This document shows positions 7,716 to 15,617 of a DNA stretch of 64,000 nt, one piece after another (position 1 is the first letter of the stretch; the number at the start of each line of letters is the position of its first letter). Location: positions 124,001-188,000 of the forward strand of contig NZ_JYJB01000005.1 in assembly GCF_000956475.1 (NCBI RefSeq), in the 5' to 3' direction. Source of the DNA: Microbacterium hydrocarbonoxydans (lineage in GTDB: Bacteria > Actinomycetota > Actinomycetes > Actinomycetales > Microbacteriaceae). A program made the position numbers and the translations under genes. Under the pieces are notes generated by a model. It saw only the letters and a program-made list of their open reading frames with translations, was not told the origin of the DNA and searched no databases.

Positions 7716-8543
7716 ATGGCAGATGTGATCGACAGCGGAACCCTCCTGCGCGAACGCTACGGCGTCGACGCGGACGATGAGTCGCTGTGCCTCGACGAAT
7801 CCGGCACGATCCGCGGGCTGTTGGCCCATCGCTCGGTGCGGGCGTTCGACGGCCGACCGGTCGATCCGGCGATCGTGGATACCCTGGTGACGGCCGCGCA
7901 ATCCGCGTCGACATCGTCGAATCTGCAGTCGTGGAGCGTCGTCGTGGTCCGTGACAAGACGCACAAGAGCGCGGTGGCGATGCTGGCCGGCGATCAGGAG
8001 TTCATCCGCGAGGCTCCCTTGTTCCTCGTCTTCGTCGCGGACTGGGCACGGGGAGCGGCGATCTCGCGCAGCCGGGGCGAGGCCGCCGAGGGCATCGGCT
8101 ACTTCGACAGCACCCTGGTAGCTACCATCGACGCCGCGATCGCCGCGCAGAATGCCATCGTGGCCGCTGAGGCTCTCGGTCTCGGGGCCGTGTTCGTCGG
8201 TGCGGTGCGCAATCGGCCCGACGAACTCTCCGCTCTGCTCGGTCTGCCCGACGCCTCCTATCCGGTCGTCGGCGTCGCGGTCGGGTGGCCGCACACCGCG
8301 AGGCCTGCACGGGTCAAGCCGCGTCTCCCGCAGTCAGTCGTGCGTCACGACGAACGGTACGCCTCGGCATCCGCCTCTGATCTCGCCCGCTATGACGAGG
8401 CGCTGCGGCGGTTCAACGAGTCGCAGGGGCGTACCGGCAGCTGGCTCGACGCGGTCGTCGCTCGTGTGCGGAGCCGCAGCGCCCTGCACGGACGCGAGCG
8501 GCTGCGTGGCATCCTCTCCTCACGTGGACTGCCCTCGGCATGA
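7716..8543 (+). CDS. NfsA/FRP-type NAD(P)H-dependent nitroreductase
   Basis: A 275-residue flavoprotein of the nitroreductase superfamily. HRSVRAFDGRPVD (FMN phosphate-binding Arg motif), AAQSASTSSNLQSWSVVVV (FMN-binding Ser/Gln region), AQNAIVAAEALGLGAVFVGAVRN and a VVGVAVGWP strand match the NfsA/FRP branch. These enzymes reduce flavins, quinones or nitroaromatics with NADPH. ATG 7716 is chosen because conserved residues begin soon after it and the preceding in-frame residues are low-complexity. The gene overlaps the SelO gene by ATGA, so the two redox-related proteins are co-translated. Confidence 0.88.
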   Translation: MADVIDSGTLLRERYGVDADDESLCLDESGTIRGLLAHRSVRAFDGRPVDPAIVDTLVTAAQSASTSSNLQSWSVVVVRDKTHKSAVAMLAGDQEFIREAPLFLVFVADWARGAAISRSRGEAAEGIGYFDSTLVATIDAAIAAQNAIVAAEALGLGAVFVGAVRNRPDELSALLGLPDASYPVVGVAVGWPHTARPARVKPRLPQSVVRHDERYASASASDLARYDEALRRFNESQGRTGSWLDAVVARVRSRSALHGRERLRGILSSRGLPSA

Positions 8544-10054
8544 GCGGCGGGCACGCAGTGACGGAGCAGATCGCCCGGAGCCCTGCGCTCGAAGGGCAGT
8601 CTCCGCCGGTGCTCGAGCGCGGGTGGGCGAGCACGCTGCCCGAGCTCTCACGGCCGGTCGCGCCGGCGCGCACCCCGCGACCGCGACTGCTGGCCCTGAA
8701 CGAGGAGATCGCGGGTGATCTCGGTCTCGCTGCCGACTACCTGCGATCGGATGCGGGCGTGCGCTTCCTCACCGGCGAGGCGCACGATCCGGGATCGACG
8801 CCGGTCGCCCAGGTGTACGCGGGCCACCAGTGGGGCGAGTTCAAGCCCATCCTCGGCGACGGCCGCGCCGCACTCCTCGGCGAACGTCGCGACGGCCAGG
8901 GGCGTCTGCGCGACGTGCATCTGAAAGGCATCGGCCCCACGTCCATGTCGCGGGTGGACGGCTTCGCCGCGGTGGCGCCGATGCTGCGCGAGTACCTGAT
9001 GGGCGAGGCGATGCACGCCCTCCGGGTGCCCACGACCCGCGCCCTGGCCGTGGTCGACACCGGCGCGCCACGTGAGCTCGACGGCGTCGTGGCGCCGGGG
9101 GCCGTCCTCGCGCGCACCGCGACGAGCCACATTCGCTTCGGCTCCTTCGAGTACGCCCGCAGGCACAACGATCCCACGCTGCTGCGCCGGCTCGCCGATC
9201 ACACGATCATCCGCCACCACCCGCACGCGGTGTCCGCCGAGCATCCGCATCGGTTTCTCCTCGACAGCATCGTCGAGGCGGTGGCTGCCGTGACCGCCGA
9301 CTGGATGAGCCTCGGATTCGTGCACGGCGTGCTCAGCACCGACAACGTTCTGGTGTCGGCAGAGACCATCGACTACGGTCCCTGCGCGTTGCTCGACGAG
9401 TACGAGCCCGGGGCGCACTTCAGTTCGATCGACAGGTTCGGCCGCTACGCCTACGAGCGGCAGCCCGCCATCATGCGCTGGAATCTCGAACGGCTGGGCG
9501 AGGCGTTCGCGCCGCTGCTCGCCGACGATCCGGCGTCGGGCGAGCGCGAGGCAGCGGAGATCGTCGCGCTCTTCGACCGCCGTTACCTCGCGCACAGATC
9601 GCGGGTCTTCCGCGCCAAGCTGGGTCTCGACAGCCGCATCGATCCTGCCGTGTCGGATGCGCTTGCGGATGCCGCGCTCGCGCTGCTTGCACAGCACCAC
9701 GTCGACTTCTCGGGATTCTGGCGCGACCTCGCGGCGGCAGCGCAAGGCGATCGCCGAGCCGTGCGCGGACGATTCCTCGGACCCGTGGCCGAGCTCGGCG
9801 CCTGGCTCGACCGCTGGTCCGCCCTCTCTCCCGACGCCGCACTCATCCGCGCGACGAACCCCGTGTACATCCCGCGGAACCACATCGTCGACGAGGCGCT
9901 CTCAGCAGCGGCCGACGGCGACCTGACCCTCTTCGAGCGGTTGCTCGAATTGCTCCGCGACCCGTTCGCCGAGCGCCCTGGCAGCCAGTACCGGCGCTTC
10001 GCGCGGCCGGCACCCGAGGGCGCCGCGCGGCACGTCACGTACTGCGGGACCTGA
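8540..10054 (+). CDS. selO: SelO pseudokinase-type protein AMPylase
   Basis: A 504-residue protein of the YdiU/UPF0061 (SelO) family, which transfers AMP to Ser/Thr/Tyr of redox proteins. Landmarks: PVAQVYAGHQWGEF, nucleotide-binding Lys129 in LKGIGPTSMSR, SHIRFGSFEYA, catalytic/metal Asp268-Asn269 in STDN and Asp278 in IDYGP. Departures from the usual sequences: NTDN is STDN, and the GDGRAVLRS segment is VDGFAAVAP, losing a normally conserved Arg. The C-terminus ends YCGT, placing a Cys third from the end where other SelO proteins have Cys or selenocysteine followed by SS. The start overlaps the nitroreductase stop (ATGA). Confidence 0.93.
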   Translation: MSGGHAVTEQIARSPALEGQSPPVLERGWASTLPELSRPVAPARTPRPRLLALNEEIAGDLGLAADYLRSDAGVRFLTGEAHDPGSTPVAQVYAGHQWGEFKPILGDGRAALLGERRDGQGRLRDVHLKGIGPTSMSRVDGFAAVAPMLREYLMGEAMHALRVPTTRALAVVDTGAPRELDGVVAPGAVLARTATSHIRFGSFEYARRHNDPTLLRRLADHTIIRHHPHAVSAEHPHRFLLDSIVEAVAAVTADWMSLGFVHGVLSTDNVLVSAETIDYGPCALLDEYEPGAHFSSIDRFGRYAYERQPAIMRWNLERLGEAFAPLLADDPASGEREAAEIVALFDRRYLAHRSRVFRAKLGLDSRIDPAVSDALADAALALLAQHHVDFSGFWRDLAAAAQGDRRAVRGRFLGPVAELGAWLDRWSALSPDAALIRATNPVYIPRNHIVDEALSAAADGDLTLFERLLELLRDPFAERPGSQYRRFARPAPEGAARHVTYCGT

Positions 10055-10073
10055 GCTGTTGCGGGAAGCTCAG
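10051..10073. terminator. Bidirectional hairpin containing both stop codons
   Basis: CTGAGCT (10051-10057) pairs with AGCTCAG (10067-10073), extended by GGAC/TCC with a one-base bulge. The TGA of selO and the TGA of the convergent dehydrogenase gene both lie inside the stem, so one compact structure probably terminates both genes. Confidence 0.65.
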
Positions 10074-11134
10074 TCCATCGGGACGAGGATGATCCGATCC
10101 TCCCCCTCTGCCGGGTCTCCTCGACCGTCGGTGTTGTTCGTCAGCATCCACACCCCGCCGTTCGTGGCGATGACGTCACGCAGCCGTCCGAACTCGCCGA
10201 CGTACTCCTCCGTGCTCGTCGACAGGTCATCCAGCGGCACCCGGCGCAGCCTCTCACCGCGGAGGTTGGCGATCAGGATGGCAGAGCGGGTCACCGCGAT
10301 ACCGCTCGGGCTCGCGTCAGCAGGCCGCCATTGCTGCACGGGATCGATGAAGCCGACGCCACCGGCGATCCCCTCGGCCTCGGGCCAGCCGTAGTTCCCG
10401 CCGGGTTCGATGATGTTGAGCTCGTCCCAGGTGTCCTGTCCGTACTCGCTCGCGTACATCGTGCCCTCCGCATCCCAGCCGATGCCCTGAGGGTTGCGGT
10501 GGCCGTAGCTGTACACCGGCGACCCGCGGAACGGGTTGTCGTCGGGGATCCCGCCGTCGGGAGTGAGGCGCAGGATCTTGCCCGACAGGGCATCGAGGTC
10601 CTGCGCGCTGACGCGCTCCCCCGCATCGCCGGTGGTCACGTACAGCATCCCGTCGAGTCCGAAGGCGATGCGGCCGCCGTTGTGGTTCGATGCCGAGGGG
10701 ATGCCGTCGATCACGACCGCGGGCCGCCCGAGCGAGAGCTCGCCTGCCTCGCCGAGAATCGGCCGGCGCTCCACCCGGTTCCCGTCGTCGGCCGTGAAGT
10801 AGGTGTAGAGCTCGTCGTCGCGCACGGCGAGCCCGAGCAGCCCTCCCTCGCCACCGGGTGCGACGTCGTCGATCACGCCGACCTCGTGCACGTCACCGGT
10901 CTCGTCGAGCTCGAGGACCCTGGCGGTGTCTCGTTCGCTGACCAGCAGGGTGTCGCCGTACAGGACCATCGACCACGGCGCGTCCAGGTCTTCGGCAATG
11001 GTGATGGGGGCCGGTGCAGTGGCCGTCTGCACGGGGGCGGATGAGCAGGCGCTCAGCAGCAGAGCCGATGCCGCGGCCGTCGCCCACGACACGATCGCCC
11101 GTCGCGGCATCCCGTTCCCGCCTGTTCGTGTCAT
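10070..11134 (-). CDS. Secreted PQQ-dependent sugar (sorbosone/glucose) dehydrogenase-like lipoprotein
   Basis: A 354-residue protein with a lipoprotein signal peptide: an MTRTGGNGMPRR basic region, a hydrophobic core and lipobox LLLSAC with Cys near residue 30. The mature part is a six-bladed beta-propeller of the GSDH family: GGEGGLLGLAV, SNHNGGRIAFGLDG, YGHRNPQGIGWD, EYGQDTWDELNII and GGNYGWPE. Relatives oxidise aldoses with PQQ/Ca2+ at the cell surface; substrate and cofactor use are not certain here. ATG 11134 has GGGGAT immediately upstream; ATG 11110 would also retain the signal peptide. It converges on selO and is divergent from a GNAT gene. Confidence 0.88.
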   Translation of the reverse strand: MTRTGGNGMPRRAIVSWATAAASALLLSACSSAPVQTATAPAPITIAEDLDAPWSMVLYGDTLLVSERDTARVLELDETGDVHEVGVIDDVAPGGEGGLLGLAVRDDELYTYFTADDGNRVERRPILGEAGELSLGRPAVVIDGIPSASNHNGGRIAFGLDGMLYVTTGDAGERVSAQDLDALSGKILRLTPDGGIPDDNPFRGSPVYSYGHRNPQGIGWDAEGTMYASEYGQDTWDELNIIEPGGNYGWPEAEGIAGGVGFIDPVQQWRPADASPSGIAVTRSAILIANLRGERLRRVPLDDLSTSTEEYVGEFGRLRDVIATNGGVWMLTNNTDGRGDPAEGEDRIILVPMD

Positions 11135-11236
11135 ATCCCCATCCAACGCGGACGGCCGCGGCGATGGAAGGGGCTCGTGCGGCCGGTCGTCGTAGTCTGG
11201 CAGCGACCATGCGCACGCCGATGACTGGAGGATCCC

Positions 11237-11698
11237 TTGACCGACGCCATGATCAGGTCCATCTCGCCGTCCGACGCCGGTGAGGTTCTGACGCTCCAGC
11301 GCGCGGCGTTCGTCTCTGAGGCGCAGATCTACGGCGATCCCGATCAGCCGGTGCTGACGCAGTCGCTGCAGGAACTCGAGGCCGAGCTGCGCACCGCCAA
11401 AGGCGTCGTCGCCGTGATCGACGGACGGATCGTCGGCGCGCTCCGTGCCCGTGAAGGCGACGGCCTGCTGCAGATCGGCCGCATCGCGGTCGCGCCCGAT
11501 GTTCAGGGCGAGGGGATCGGCAGGCGGCTGCTCGAGGCGATCGAGAACGACACCGAGTGCGACGAGGCCGAGCTGTTCACCGGCAGCCTGAGCGAGGCGA
11601 ACATCGCGCTGTACGAGTCGTGCGGATATCGCGAGGCCGAGCGCATCGACCAGGGCGACGGCACGGCGCAGGTCTTCATGCGCAAGCGGCTGCGCTGA
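11237..11698 (+). CDS. GNAT family N-acetyltransferase
   Basis: A 153-residue acetyltransferase. The acetyl-CoA loop is QGEGIGRRLLEAI after IGRIAVAPDV, followed by ANIALYESCGYRE and a C-terminal FMRKRL. The TTG at 11237 is preferred because GGAGG ends 5 bp before it; the in-frame ATG at 11249 is an alternative start. The substrate is unknown; architecture resembles single-domain small-molecule or antibiotic acetyltransferases. It is monocistronic, divergent from the sugar dehydrogenase. Confidence 0.85.
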   Translation: MTDAMIRSISPSDAGEVLTLQRAAFVSEAQIYGDPDQPVLTQSLQELEAELRTAKGVVAVIDGRIVGALRAREGDGLLQIGRIAVAPDVQGEGIGRRLLEAIENDTECDEAELFTGSLSEANIALYESCGYREAERIDQGDGTAQVFMRKRLR

Positions 11699-11772
11699 GC
11701 GGCATCCGTCGTCGGACCGCACGATCTCGGAAGCCATGTCCCTGCGCCCGTCCACGGGTGGACAATGACGGT

Positions 11773-12549
11773 ATGGGCGAACCCGCACCCCTGGACGCCC
11801 CTCCTCCGGAGGAGCCTGCCGCGGCGCACGCAGGCGGCGCCGTCACGACGCGTGCGCAGGAATCGGATGCGGCGCTGGCGCGGCGCGCCCAGCTCCTCGC
11901 CACCGAGCACTGGGGTCTGCTCGCCGCCCGCAGCACGGCGCAGAACGAGGTGCTCGCGCGCATCACCATCTTCCTCACCCTCGTCTCCGCCGGGCTCGTG
12001 ACGATCGGGCTCCTGGGTCAGGCCTCCGGCTTCCACGGCTGGTTCGGCGGGGCCTCCGTCGCGATCCTCGCCTTCCTCGCCCTGATCGGGTTCATGACGC
12101 AGGTCAGGGTCATGAACGTCTCTGAAGAGGACATGATGTACGTCGTCGCGATGAATCGGATCCGCGGCGCATACGCCGACCTGGATCCGCAGGTGGAAGA
12201 CATCTTCCTCGCCTCGGTCTACGACGACCTGCCGGGGATGAAGCGGACGTATTCGTTCCTGCGCCCGCGCGGCCTCAGCATCTTCCTCGGCAGTTCGGTG
12301 ATGCTGCTGATCGTCGTGAACGCGTGCGTCGTCGGCCTCCTCGCCGGCGCCTCGGTCCTCTCCGCCGGAGGTGCGTTCTCCTGGGCGACGGGTGCCGGCA
12401 TCGTCGCCGGGGTGCTCTTCAGCGCGGGATTCGTGATCTTCGGCGGTGTCGGTTTCCGATGGGCGTGGGCGCACTACGTGCCGCGGCGGGCGACCCCTCC
12501 TGCCTCGACCACCGTCACGACACTGAGCGAGGGCACCCGGACTTCGTGA
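11773..12549 (+). CDS. Conserved membrane protein, four predicted helices
   Basis: A 258-residue protein with a proline/alanine-rich N-terminal tail of about 45 residues. Then come two hydrophobic segments (ITIFLTLVSAGLVTIGLLG and ASVAILAFLALIGFM), a soluble middle part (residues about 120-170, with MNRIRGAYADLDPQVEDI) and two more helices (FLGSSVMLLIVVNACVVGLL; GIVAGVLFSAGFVIFGGVGF). I do not recognise a named family with certainty. The segment TEHWGLLAARSTAQNE before helix 1 looks conserved-type. The context gives no functional hint. The start is one of two nearby ATGs (11766 is out of frame). Confidence 0.75.
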   Translation: MGEPAPLDAPPPEEPAAAHAGGAVTTRAQESDAALARRAQLLATEHWGLLAARSTAQNEVLARITIFLTLVSAGLVTIGLLGQASGFHGWFGGASVAILAFLALIGFMTQVRVMNVSEEDMMYVVAMNRIRGAYADLDPQVEDIFLASVYDDLPGMKRTYSFLRPRGLSIFLGSSVMLLIVVNACVVGLLAGASVLSAGGAFSWATGAGIVAGVLFSAGFVIFGGVGFRWAWAHYVPRRATPPASTTVTTLSEGTRTS

Positions 12550-12582
12550 CCTCCCGCTTTCGGCGTGAGTTCCGTGCCGCCG

Positions 12583-12638
12583 CGCGGGGAGTTCGCGCGC
12601 GAAGCAGGAGTTCACGCGCGAAGCAGGAGTTCACGCGC
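12583..12638. repeat. 19-bp tandem repeat
   Basis: GAAGCAGGAGTTCACGCGC occurs perfectly twice (12601-12619, 12620-12638) with a degenerate copy just before (12583-12600). It lies between the stop of the membrane-protein gene and the stop of arfB, both of which point towards it. Confidence 0.85.
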
Positions 12639-12660
12639 GACCCAGCCGCGCCGCCCGCGT

Positions 12661-13101
12661 TCACCCGTCGCGAGGCGGCCTGCGCAGCTGCTTGACGTCG
12701 GTGCGGCGCTGCTTCGCCTTCAGCCGCCGCTCCTTCGACCCGCGGCTCGGCTTCGTCGGCCGGCGGGGCGGCGCCGGCGGACGCAGGGCGTCGGCGACCA
12801 GCGCCGCGAGGCGTTCCTTGGCCGCGTCGCGGTTGCGCAGCTGCGCGCGGTGCTCGGATGCCGCGATCGTGAGCACGCCGTCGACGAGCCGCCCGCCGAG
12901 CCGCTCGATCAGTCGCTCACGCTGGACCGGCGAGAGGGCAGCGGATGCCGCGGCATCCCACACCAGTTCGACGCGCGAGTCGGCGGTGTTCACGCCCTGC
13001 CCGCCGGGACCCGACGACCGCGAGAACCGCCACGACAGCTCGGACTCGGGGATCGTGACCCCGGCCGAGACCCGGAGACCGGGGCGGTGAGAAGCAGGCA
13101 T
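12661..13101 (-). CDS. arfB: Peptidyl-tRNA hydrolase ArfB (ribosome rescue)
   Basis: A 146-residue release-factor-like hydrolase. SSGPGGQGVNTADS holds the catalytic GGQ at residues 33-35, which releases nascent chains from stalled ribosomes. The C-terminal tail is strongly basic (KERRLKAKQRRTDVKQLRRP) and would enter the empty mRNA channel, as known for ArfB/YaeJ. The length matches the family. The start ATG 13101 lies 38 bp downstream of the encoded 3' end of a candidate tRNA on the same strand. Confidence 0.92.
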   Translation of the reverse strand: MPASHRPGLRVSAGVTIPESELSWRFSRSSGPGGQGVNTADSRVELVWDAAASAALSPVQRERLIERLGGRLVDGVLTIAASEHRAQLRNRDAAKERLAALVADALRPPAPPRRPTKPSRGSKERRLKAKQRRTDVKQLRRPPRDG

Positions 13102-13139
13102 GCACCCATCATCCCCGACCGGCGGGCTGATGAGTCACG

Positions 13140-13215
13140 TGGACGCGACGGCGGGAGTCGAACCCGCCACGCCTTCAGTTATGAGCTGAGGCCCGGGACC
13201 GCCCGGATCGCCGCG
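13140..13215 (-). tRNA. Candidate tRNA with CAU anticodon, atypical D-arm
   Basis: Read on the minus strand, a 7-bp acceptor stem forms between CGCGGCG (13215-13209) and CGTCGCG (13150-13144) with one G-U pair, then discriminator U and an encoded CCA (13142-13140). The T-arm GCGGG-TTCGACT-CCCGC is canonical. The anticodon loop CTCATAA gives CAU (Met, or Ile if modified); its stem has four pairs plus a C-A mismatch. The D-region is unusual: CCGG-GCGGTC-CCGG, a short loop lacking the normal A14 and position-8 U. Total 76 nt including CCA. It could be a functional minor tRNA, a tRNA-like RNA or a decaying copy. Confidence 0.6.
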
Positions 13216-13296
13216 ATGTGACTCGACGGTACCCCGACAACCCCTCAGAACCGAGGAGCATTGCCTGGGATAACGCTATGAGTCGGCCGGTGACGA

Positions 13297-14664
13297 TCAG
13301 CGCCTGATCGAGTCGTGGAACGGGTTGGGCTCGAGCGTGTAATCCGTCGCCGCCTCCGCCCACGTTCCCAGTCCCGGCGCACGGCGTCCGGCACGCACGG
13401 CCACGATCGCCCGGGTCGCCGGCGCTCCGAGCGCGAGCGCGAGACGCCCGCTCACAGTGCGATCCTCGGCACCGAGCACGCTCGCCCGGTGCCACGCAGC
13501 CTTGACCGCTCCCCCGCGGCCGTACTGCACCGTGCGCGGGGGCAGGATGCCGGCGCGTCGCTGCGCGACGAGCTCCTCGACCCGCTGCCACCAGGTCGAC
13601 TCCACCTGGGGATGGAAGTAGTTGTCGCGCAGCCAGTTCGGATGCGGGTGCCGGAAGCGCCCCGCGACGACCTCGCTGCGTCCGCCGAGCAGACCGCTGC
13701 CGACGAACACCGTGTTCAGCAGCGACTTGCTGACCCCGAACGAGTCCAGCGCGATCACCGGCACACCCAGCGCCACGGCTTCGATCGCGGCGGTCGAGCT
13801 CACCGTCACGAGGCCTGCCGCGGTCGACAGCGCATCGGCCATCGAGTCGTAGGAGAACACGAGGTTCGACGGGCGTCTGCCCTCGAGCAGATCGGTGTAG
13901 GCGTCATGCTCGAGATGCGTCTCGGCCTCCCCCGGCCGTGAGCGCAGCTTCACCACGATGCGGCGGTCCGGATCGGCCTTCGCCGCCTTCACGAGGGTCG
14001 CCGCGATCTCCGCACGCTCCTCGCGGTCCATCGGAACGAGCGCCTGCGAGGCGAACACGAGATCCGTGGCGGCCGGGCGGAGCAGCCCCTCGGCCGGGCG
14101 CTCCGCGACGAGAACCCCGCGCCCGCCTGAGACGCGCGCGAGCTCGGGCGACAGCATCCGCGCCCTCGTCTTCGCGAACGGAAGCGTCGCGAGAGCCGTC
14201 GGCACGTGCACGCCGATGCGTCGGCCGAGCTCTTCGAACGCCCGCTCCTCCCGATGCGAGTGCACGACGAGCAGATCGGCGTGGCGTCGGTACTCGAGCG
14301 CGCCGCGCTGCGCGGGGATCGCCATGCCCGGAAGGCCCGCGACCGTGACGGGGCGCCGCGACAGCGTGTCGATCACGCGGCCCATGAGCCGCACGAAAGG
14401 CCCGCGACCGGCGAGCAGCACGACATCGGGGCGCTGCGCCTCGAGCCATCCCGCCGCCTCGCGGAACGTGATCCGCGACACCGCGGAGGCGTCGAGACCC
14501 GCTCCGGCAAGCGCGGTGCGCTCCTGCGCGGCGCTCGCCGTCAGCGGGGTCTTCACGAGCAGCAGATGAGGACGGATGCCGGGCACGCTGCCGAGCAGCG
14601 ACGCCGACCATTTCACGAACGAGTCGGCATCCGCCACGGCGACGACGCGCAGCTGCTCGCTCAT
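13297..14664 (-). CDS. DUF6716-like putative glycosyltransferase
   Basis: A 455-residue protein that looks like a two-domain GT-B-type transferase. It has an N-terminal Rossmann-like start (LRVVAVADADSFVKWSASLL), a central AGLPGMAIPAQRGALEYRRHADLLVVHS stretch, RRIVVKLRSRPGEAETH (an analogue of the KPHP-type strand) and a C-terminal donor-like site VTVSSTAAIEAVALGVPVIALDSFG. It is the last gene of the nonulosonic acid operon, overlapping the neuB stop by ATGA, so a role in adding the activated sugar to a surface polymer is likely (inference). The DUF6716 label is from memory of proteins next to neuB in actinobacteria. Confidence 0.75.
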   Translation of the reverse strand: MSEQLRVVAVADADSFVKWSASLLGSVPGIRPHLLLVKTPLTASAAQERTALAGAGLDASAVSRITFREAAGWLEAQRPDVVLLAGRGPFVRLMGRVIDTLSRRPVTVAGLPGMAIPAQRGALEYRRHADLLVVHSHREERAFEELGRRIGVHVPTALATLPFAKTRARMLSPELARVSGGRGVLVAERPAEGLLRPAATDLVFASQALVPMDREERAEIAATLVKAAKADPDRRIVVKLRSRPGEAETHLEHDAYTDLLEGRRPSNLVFSYDSMADALSTAAGLVTVSSTAAIEAVALGVPVIALDSFGVSKSLLNTVFVGSGLLGGRSEVVAGRFRHPHPNWLRDNYFHPQVESTWWQRVEELVAQRRAGILPPRTVQYGRGGAVKAAWHRASVLGAEDRTVSGRLALALGAPATRAIVAVRAGRRAPGLGTWAEAATDYTLEPNPFHDSIRR

Positions 14665-15533
14665 GCCGGAACGCGACGCAGCTTCGCCATCGGTGCGCGC
14701 TCGCTGTCGAACACCCGCTTGACGCCGTCGCCGAGAGCCTTCTCGATCACGCGGATATCGCGCACAAGGTGCTCCAGGCCCGTCGACTCGAGCGACGCTG
14801 CGTGGTCGGAGCCCCACATCGTGCGGTCGAGCGTGATGTGCCTCTCGACCGCGACAGCACCGAGAGCGACGGCGGCGAGTGAGATCTGCAGACCGCGCTC
14901 GTGGCCCGAGTAGCCGACCGGGATGCCGGCGTAGCGGTCGCGAAGGGTCGAGATCACGCGCAGATTGGCCTCTTCGGGCTCGAGCGGGTAGGTCGAGGTC
15001 GCGTGCATCAGGATGACCCGGTCGGTCCCCAGGGTGTCGAGTGCGCGGTCGATCTGCTCGATCGTCGACATGCCGGTGGAGAGGATGACGGGCTTGCCCG
15101 TCTCGCGCAGGCGGACCAGCAGCTCGGTGTCGGTGAGGCTGGCCGACGCGACCTTGTGCGCCACGACGTTCAGGTCCTCGAGGAAGTCGACGCTCGGCAC
15201 GTCCCACGGGGAGGCGAACCAGTCGAGTCCGAGCATCGTGGCGTGGTCGCCGATCTCGATGTACTCGTCGCGGCCGAACTCGACACGACGACGGTAGTCG
15301 AGGTAGCTCATGGTGCCCCACGGCGTCTCGCGAGGCACATCGCGCATGTGCTCGGGCGTGGAGATCTCGGGCGTGCGCTTCTGGAACTTCACGGCGTCGG
15401 CCCCTGCCCGTGCCGCGACGTCGATGAGCTTCTTGGCGATCTCGACGTCGCCGTTGTGGTTGAGGCCGATCTCGGCGATCACGTAGGCGGGGCGACCGCC
15501 GCCGATCACGTGCGATCCGATGCTGACAGTCAT
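14661..15533 (-). CDS. neuB: N-acetylneuraminate (nonulosonic acid) synthase, short form
   Basis: A 290-residue TIM-barrel synthase that condenses phosphoenolpyruvate with an N-acyl hexosamine (ManNAc or a bacillosamine-derived sugar). Motifs: AEIGLNHNGD (residues 20-29), DAVKFQKRTPE, HKVASASLTDTELL, MHATSTYPLEPEEANL and GYSGHERGL, with metal/PEP ligands at the usual places. The protein stops about 50-60 residues earlier than standard NeuB (about 340-350): the C-terminal SAF (antifreeze-like) domain is absent, although that domain normally completes the partner's active site. GGAGGAAA lies 5 nt before the ATG at 15533. An 84-bp gap separates it from the NeuA-phosphatase gene. Confidence 0.9.
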   Translation of the reverse strand: MTVSIGSHVIGGGRPAYVIAEIGLNHNGDVEIAKKLIDVAARAGADAVKFQKRTPEISTPEHMRDVPRETPWGTMSYLDYRRRVEFGRDEYIEIGDHATMLGLDWFASPWDVPSVDFLEDLNVVAHKVASASLTDTELLVRLRETGKPVILSTGMSTIEQIDRALDTLGTDRVILMHATSTYPLEPEEANLRVISTLRDRYAGIPVGYSGHERGLQISLAAVALGAVAVERHITLDRTMWGSDHAASLESTGLEHLVRDIRVIEKALGDGVKRVFDSERAPMAKLRRVPA

Positions 15534-15617
15534 GATTTCCTCCGGTCGTCGAATGCCTTCTCTCCTGGGTACGCGCCGAGGGTGAACATCGCGCGACCTG
15601 CGGGTTACCGGGTCCGG

